DNA of 34,988 nucleotides from positions 1 to 34,988 of the forward strand of contig JALOQQ010000001.1 in the NCBI GenBank assembly GCA_025453315.1, read 5' to 3'. This stretch comes from Planctomycetota bacterium (GTDB taxonomy: Bacteria; Patescibacteriota; Patescibacteriia; Patescibacteriales; UBA12465). The position numbers and the translations under genes were made by a program. Shown here piece by piece: positions 33,214 to 34,988 of the stretch. Within the stretch, counting starts at the first letter, position 1, and the number at the start of each line of letters is the position of its first letter. The notes below the pieces were generated by a model. The model saw nothing but the letters and a program-made list of their open reading frames with translations. It was not told the origin of the DNA and did no database searches.

Positions 33214-33252
33214 ATAAAATAACATTCTAATTGGAATGTTATTTTATTTTTT
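33214..33252 (+). terminator. Intrinsic terminator after glyQS
   Basis: ATAAAATAACATTC and GAATGTTATTTTAT form a perfect 14-bp stem with a 6-base loop, followed by a T run. Confidence 0.88.
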
Positions 33253-33329
33253 TAAAGATTAATTTTGAAGTTGTGTTTTTGTCTTTGTGCTGAGAGAATA
33301 AAATTTTTTGTCAAAGTTGTCCAAAACTA

Positions 33330-33357
33330 TTGTAATATTTTGAAAAGATGTTATAAT
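33330..33357 (+). promoter_or_regulatory. Strong promoter of the H1-tail-like gene
   Basis: TTGTAA, a 16-bp spacer and a perfect TATAAT (33352-33357) with extended -10 TG (TGTTATAAT). The leader of about 55 bases ends in a textbook SD (AAAGGAGGTGA). Confidence 0.7.
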
Positions 33358-33417
33358 ATTATATAGAAGTTATTTTATTTTAATTTTTAATTCATACTTT
33401 GAAAGGAGGTGAATACT

Positions 33418-33540
33418 ATGCCAGCTAAGAAAAAAGTTGCCAAGAAAGCTGCTCCTAAAAAAGCCGCTCCTAAGAAGGCCGTTAAGAAAGCTGCTCCTAA
33501 AAAAGCCGCTCCTAAGAAAAAAGTTGCCAAGAAGAAATAA
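33418..33540 (+). CDS. Lys/Ala/Pro-rich 40-residue protein resembling a histone H1 tail
   Basis: The frame gives only 40 residues, from MPAKKKVAKKA to KKKVAKKK, made of Lys, Ala, Pro and Val plus the start Met. It consists of two near-identical 14-residue units of the form KKAAPKKAAPKK. That composition matches histone H1 C-terminal tails and the Lys/Ala/Pro-rich tails of some bacterial DNA-binding proteins. Here no globular domain is attached. The gene has a perfect SD (AAAGGAGGTGA, 6 bases before ATG), an extended -10 promoter and its own terminator, so it is a real, probably highly expressed, monocistronic gene. Compaction of DNA or binding of RNA is likely from charge alone; this is inference. 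Confidence 0.82.
   Translation: MPAKKKVAKKAAPKKAAPKKAVKKAAPKKAAPKKKVAKKK
33442..33518 (+). repeat. 35-bp perfect direct repeat inside the H1-tail-like gene
   Basis: The segment 33442-33476 recurs exactly at 33484-33518 (period 42 bp, 14 codons). A second 21-bp repeat, 33426-33446 and 33513-33533, frames it. Identity at silent positions suggests recent duplication or gene conversion. Confidence 0.85.
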
Positions 33541-33574
33541 TATTTTTTTGGTCTCACTGTTTGAAATTTTTATT

Positions 33575-33609
33575 ATACAAAAATCTCCCGTTAAGGGAGA
33601 TTTTTGTAT
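33575..33609. terminator. Bidirectional intrinsic terminator after the H1-tail-like gene
   Basis: ATACAAAAATCTCCC and GGGAGATTTTTGTAT form a perfect 15-bp stem with a GTTAA loop. T-rich tracts are in the stem on both strands. Confidence 0.88.
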
Positions 33610-33666
33610 TAGCTGAATTATCTAATTTAACATTATTATTGTTTTAATTTTATAATTAGTTAGACT

Positions 33667-33694
33667 TTGTAAAATGTTCAAAATAGGGTACAAT
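33667..33694 (+). promoter_or_regulatory. Promoter of the O-antigen-ligase-like gene, near-leaderless
   Basis: TTGTAA and TACAAT (33689-33694) are separated by 16 bp. Start would fall about 2-3 bases before the ATG at 33704. A second TATAAT (33698-33703) touches the ATG and is too close to be its -10. Confidence 0.45.
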
Positions 33695-33703
33695 AACTAT
33701 AAT

Positions 33704-34988
33704 ATGATTAAAAAAATAATTACGCCAATTTTAGGCTTTTTCCCTTTATTAATAGCAGTATTGTTGCCATTTTTTAGCGGTGGAGAGGATCCTTTAATTA
33801 AGTTATTTTCCATTCTATTAATTTCTTTTTCTTTGTTATTATTTACCTTATTTTCTGGTTTAAAGTGGTTAAGAGGTAATAGTTTCTTTTCGGCGAGGGT
33901 TATTTTAGGATTATTTTTATTATTTTCTTTTTTGAGTTCTATTTTTTCTCATAATGTATTTTTCAGTTTATTGTGCTGGCTAGAATTTTTGCTTGGTGCC
34001 TTAATATTTTTTACACTACAAAAACAAGAATTTTGGCAAAATAAAAAGTATTCTATTTTAGCTGTTATTGTTTCTTCATCTACACTTCTTAGCTTACTCG
34101 GTTTTTTTTATTATCTAGTTGGTAATTATACTAGGCTCACTTCTACTTTTTACTGGCCAAACCCCTTCGCTTCTTTCTTGCTTCTAATTTTGCCATTGAA
34201 CATTTATCTTTTGTGGCAAGGTAGATATAAATTAATTTGGTTATTATTTTTGATAATTAATGGTTCGGCTTTTGTCTTAACTGGTTCTCGTGGAGCTTGG
34301 CTGAGTTTGATTTTGGTATTAGTTGGTTTAGCTATAATCGCTTGGCGTCAAAAAGAGTTCTTTGTCCCGAAAAAAAATATTTTTAATATTTTAAAAATAT
34401 TTATATTAATAGTCATCCTAGCTTTTGTTTTGCAAGGATTAAAAGATAATAATTGGTCTTTTATCCAAAGGAATTATCAAGGTCCTTTAGATTCTTCATC
34501 AGTTATGAGACTGGATTATTGGCTCGGCGCTGGGAAAATATTTATTTCCAATCCATTTTTAGGTACTGGACTGGGTAGCTTTAAAACGGTTTATCAATAT
34601 TATCAAAGTAATCCATTAAGCTCTGGAAAGTATGCACACAATTGGTATTTAGAGTTATTGGCTGAAGGAGGTATATTAGTATTTTTAAGTTTTTTAGCTT
34701 TTATTTTATTGGTTCTCAGACCACAAAATAAAATGACCGAAAATCCCTTTTCCTGGTTTATTCTTATTTCTTTATCAAGTTATTTGCTTCATAACGGAGT
34801 AGATATTGGTTCTCATTATTTTGCTAATCAAATATTATTTTGGTTGTTATTAACTTGGTATATTAGTATTAATATAAAAATAGAAAAAAAAGAGAATAAT
34901 AATTTATTTATTCCGCGCTTTATTCCTGTTATTATTTTAGGTTTGACTACAATTTTTATTGTCTTAATTTGTTTTACAGCTTTAATTG
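33704..34988 (+). CDS. O-antigen ligase / polymerase-like membrane protein, 3'-truncated by window edge
   Basis: The frame stays open from ATG 33704 to the window end, giving 428 residues without a stop. It has ten or more membrane helices. The large outer loop typical of the Wzy_C family carries SSSVMRLDYWLGAGKIFISN, NPFLGTGLGSFKTVY and AHNWYLELLAEGGILVF, with the His-Asn typical of these enzymes; SRGAWLSL lies in an earlier loop. Family members polymerise or transfer lipid-linked glycans on the outer face of the membrane. Whether this one is a ligase, polymerase or protein O-oligosaccharyltransferase cannot be told, and the C-terminus is missing. It was too close to the edge to see its partners. 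Confidence 0.85.
   Translation, partial: MIKKIITPILGFFPLLIAVLLPFFSGGEDPLIKLFSILLISFSLLLFTLFSGLKWLRGNSFFSARVILGLFLLFSFLSSIFSHNVFFSLLCWLEFLLGALIFFTLQKQEFWQNKKYSILAVIVSSSTLLSLLGFFYYLVGNYTRLTSTFYWPNPFASFLLLILPLNIYLLWQGRYKLIWLLFLIINGSAFVLTGSRGAWLSLILVLVGLAIIAWRQKEFFVPKKNIFNILKIFILIVILAFVLQGLKDNNWSFIQRNYQGPLDSSSVMRLDYWLGAGKIFISNPFLGTGLGSFKTVYQYYQSNPLSSGKYAHNWYLELLAEGGILVFLSFLAFILLVLRPQNKMTENPFSWFILISLSSYLLHNGVDIGSHYFANQILFWLLLTWYISINIKIEKKENNNLFIPRFIPVIILGLTTIFIVLICFTALI

Noticed and set aside
1..34988. UGA recoded as glycine or tryptophan, as in some Candidate Phyla Radiation lineages
   Set aside because: TGA ends the methyltransferase, the GT-C-like gene and the inositol-monophosphatase-family gene at natural protein ends, and conserved proteins are intact under the standard code.

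Overview
The window is AT-rich and densely coded, with short gaps and genes on both strands. It looks like a chromosome segment of a Candidate Phyla Radiation (Patescibacteria) bacterium, most likely Parcubacteria-like. That placement is an inference. It rests on several small two-helix 'T4SS pilin-like' proteins, trimmed housekeeping proteins (SMC, UvrA, a lone PEP-synthase ATP-grasp domain), a RodZ-like HTH protein and a translin-family protein. UGA acts as a stop here (three genes end in TGA, and the long frames are intact under the standard code). Most genes lack a Shine-Dalgarno sequence; only three small-protein genes have a strong one.

Layout. 1-444: 3' end of a tyrosine recombinase. 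446-1687 (minus): nucleotide-kinase-like gene, rplS, tRNA-Leu(GAG), tRNA-Val(UAC). 1819-6227 (plus): smc lacking a recognisable hinge, then comM/yifB. 6340-9795 (plus): likely operon of a lipoprotein solute-binding protein, a pilin-like protein, a RodZ-like HTH membrane protein, a methyltransferase and a small membrane protein, ending at a terminator. 10010-13291 (plus): yraN, a GT-C-type membrane glycosyltransferase and an FAD oxidoreductase. 13342-15668 (minus): polyprenyl-phosphate-mannose-synthase-like GT2 and a large GT-C-like membrane protein. 15827-18596 (plus): six consecutive pilin-like genes. 18661-19311 (minus): unknown secreted protein. 19454-24153 (plus): phospholipase-D/cardiolipin-synthase-like gene, the PEP-synthase ATP-grasp domain, and uvrA of the type lacking the UvrB-binding domain. 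24233-28262: membrane protein and a tandem-duplicated PilB/GspE ATPase. 28367-33177: translin-family protein, YfcE-like phosphoesterase, inositol-monophosphatase-family protein, tyrS, glyQS. 33418-33540: a 40-residue histone-H1-tail-like protein. 33704-end: partial O-antigen-ligase-like protein.

How it may work together. The most interesting unit is 13342-18596. The lipid-linked-sugar genes (minus) and the six-gene pilin-like operon (plus) diverge from one 45-bp region, 15675-15719, where the two promoters are interleaved so that polymerase probably cannot occupy both. Within the pilin operon, two mutually exclusive hairpins lie between the first (strong SD) and second genes, and one would hide the second gene's SD. 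This suggests a surface appendage with one major and several minor subunits, possibly glycosylated. The sequence supports the arrangement; the function is inferred. The tandem PilB/GspE ATPase at 25242-28262 is a second unusual envelope-machine component.
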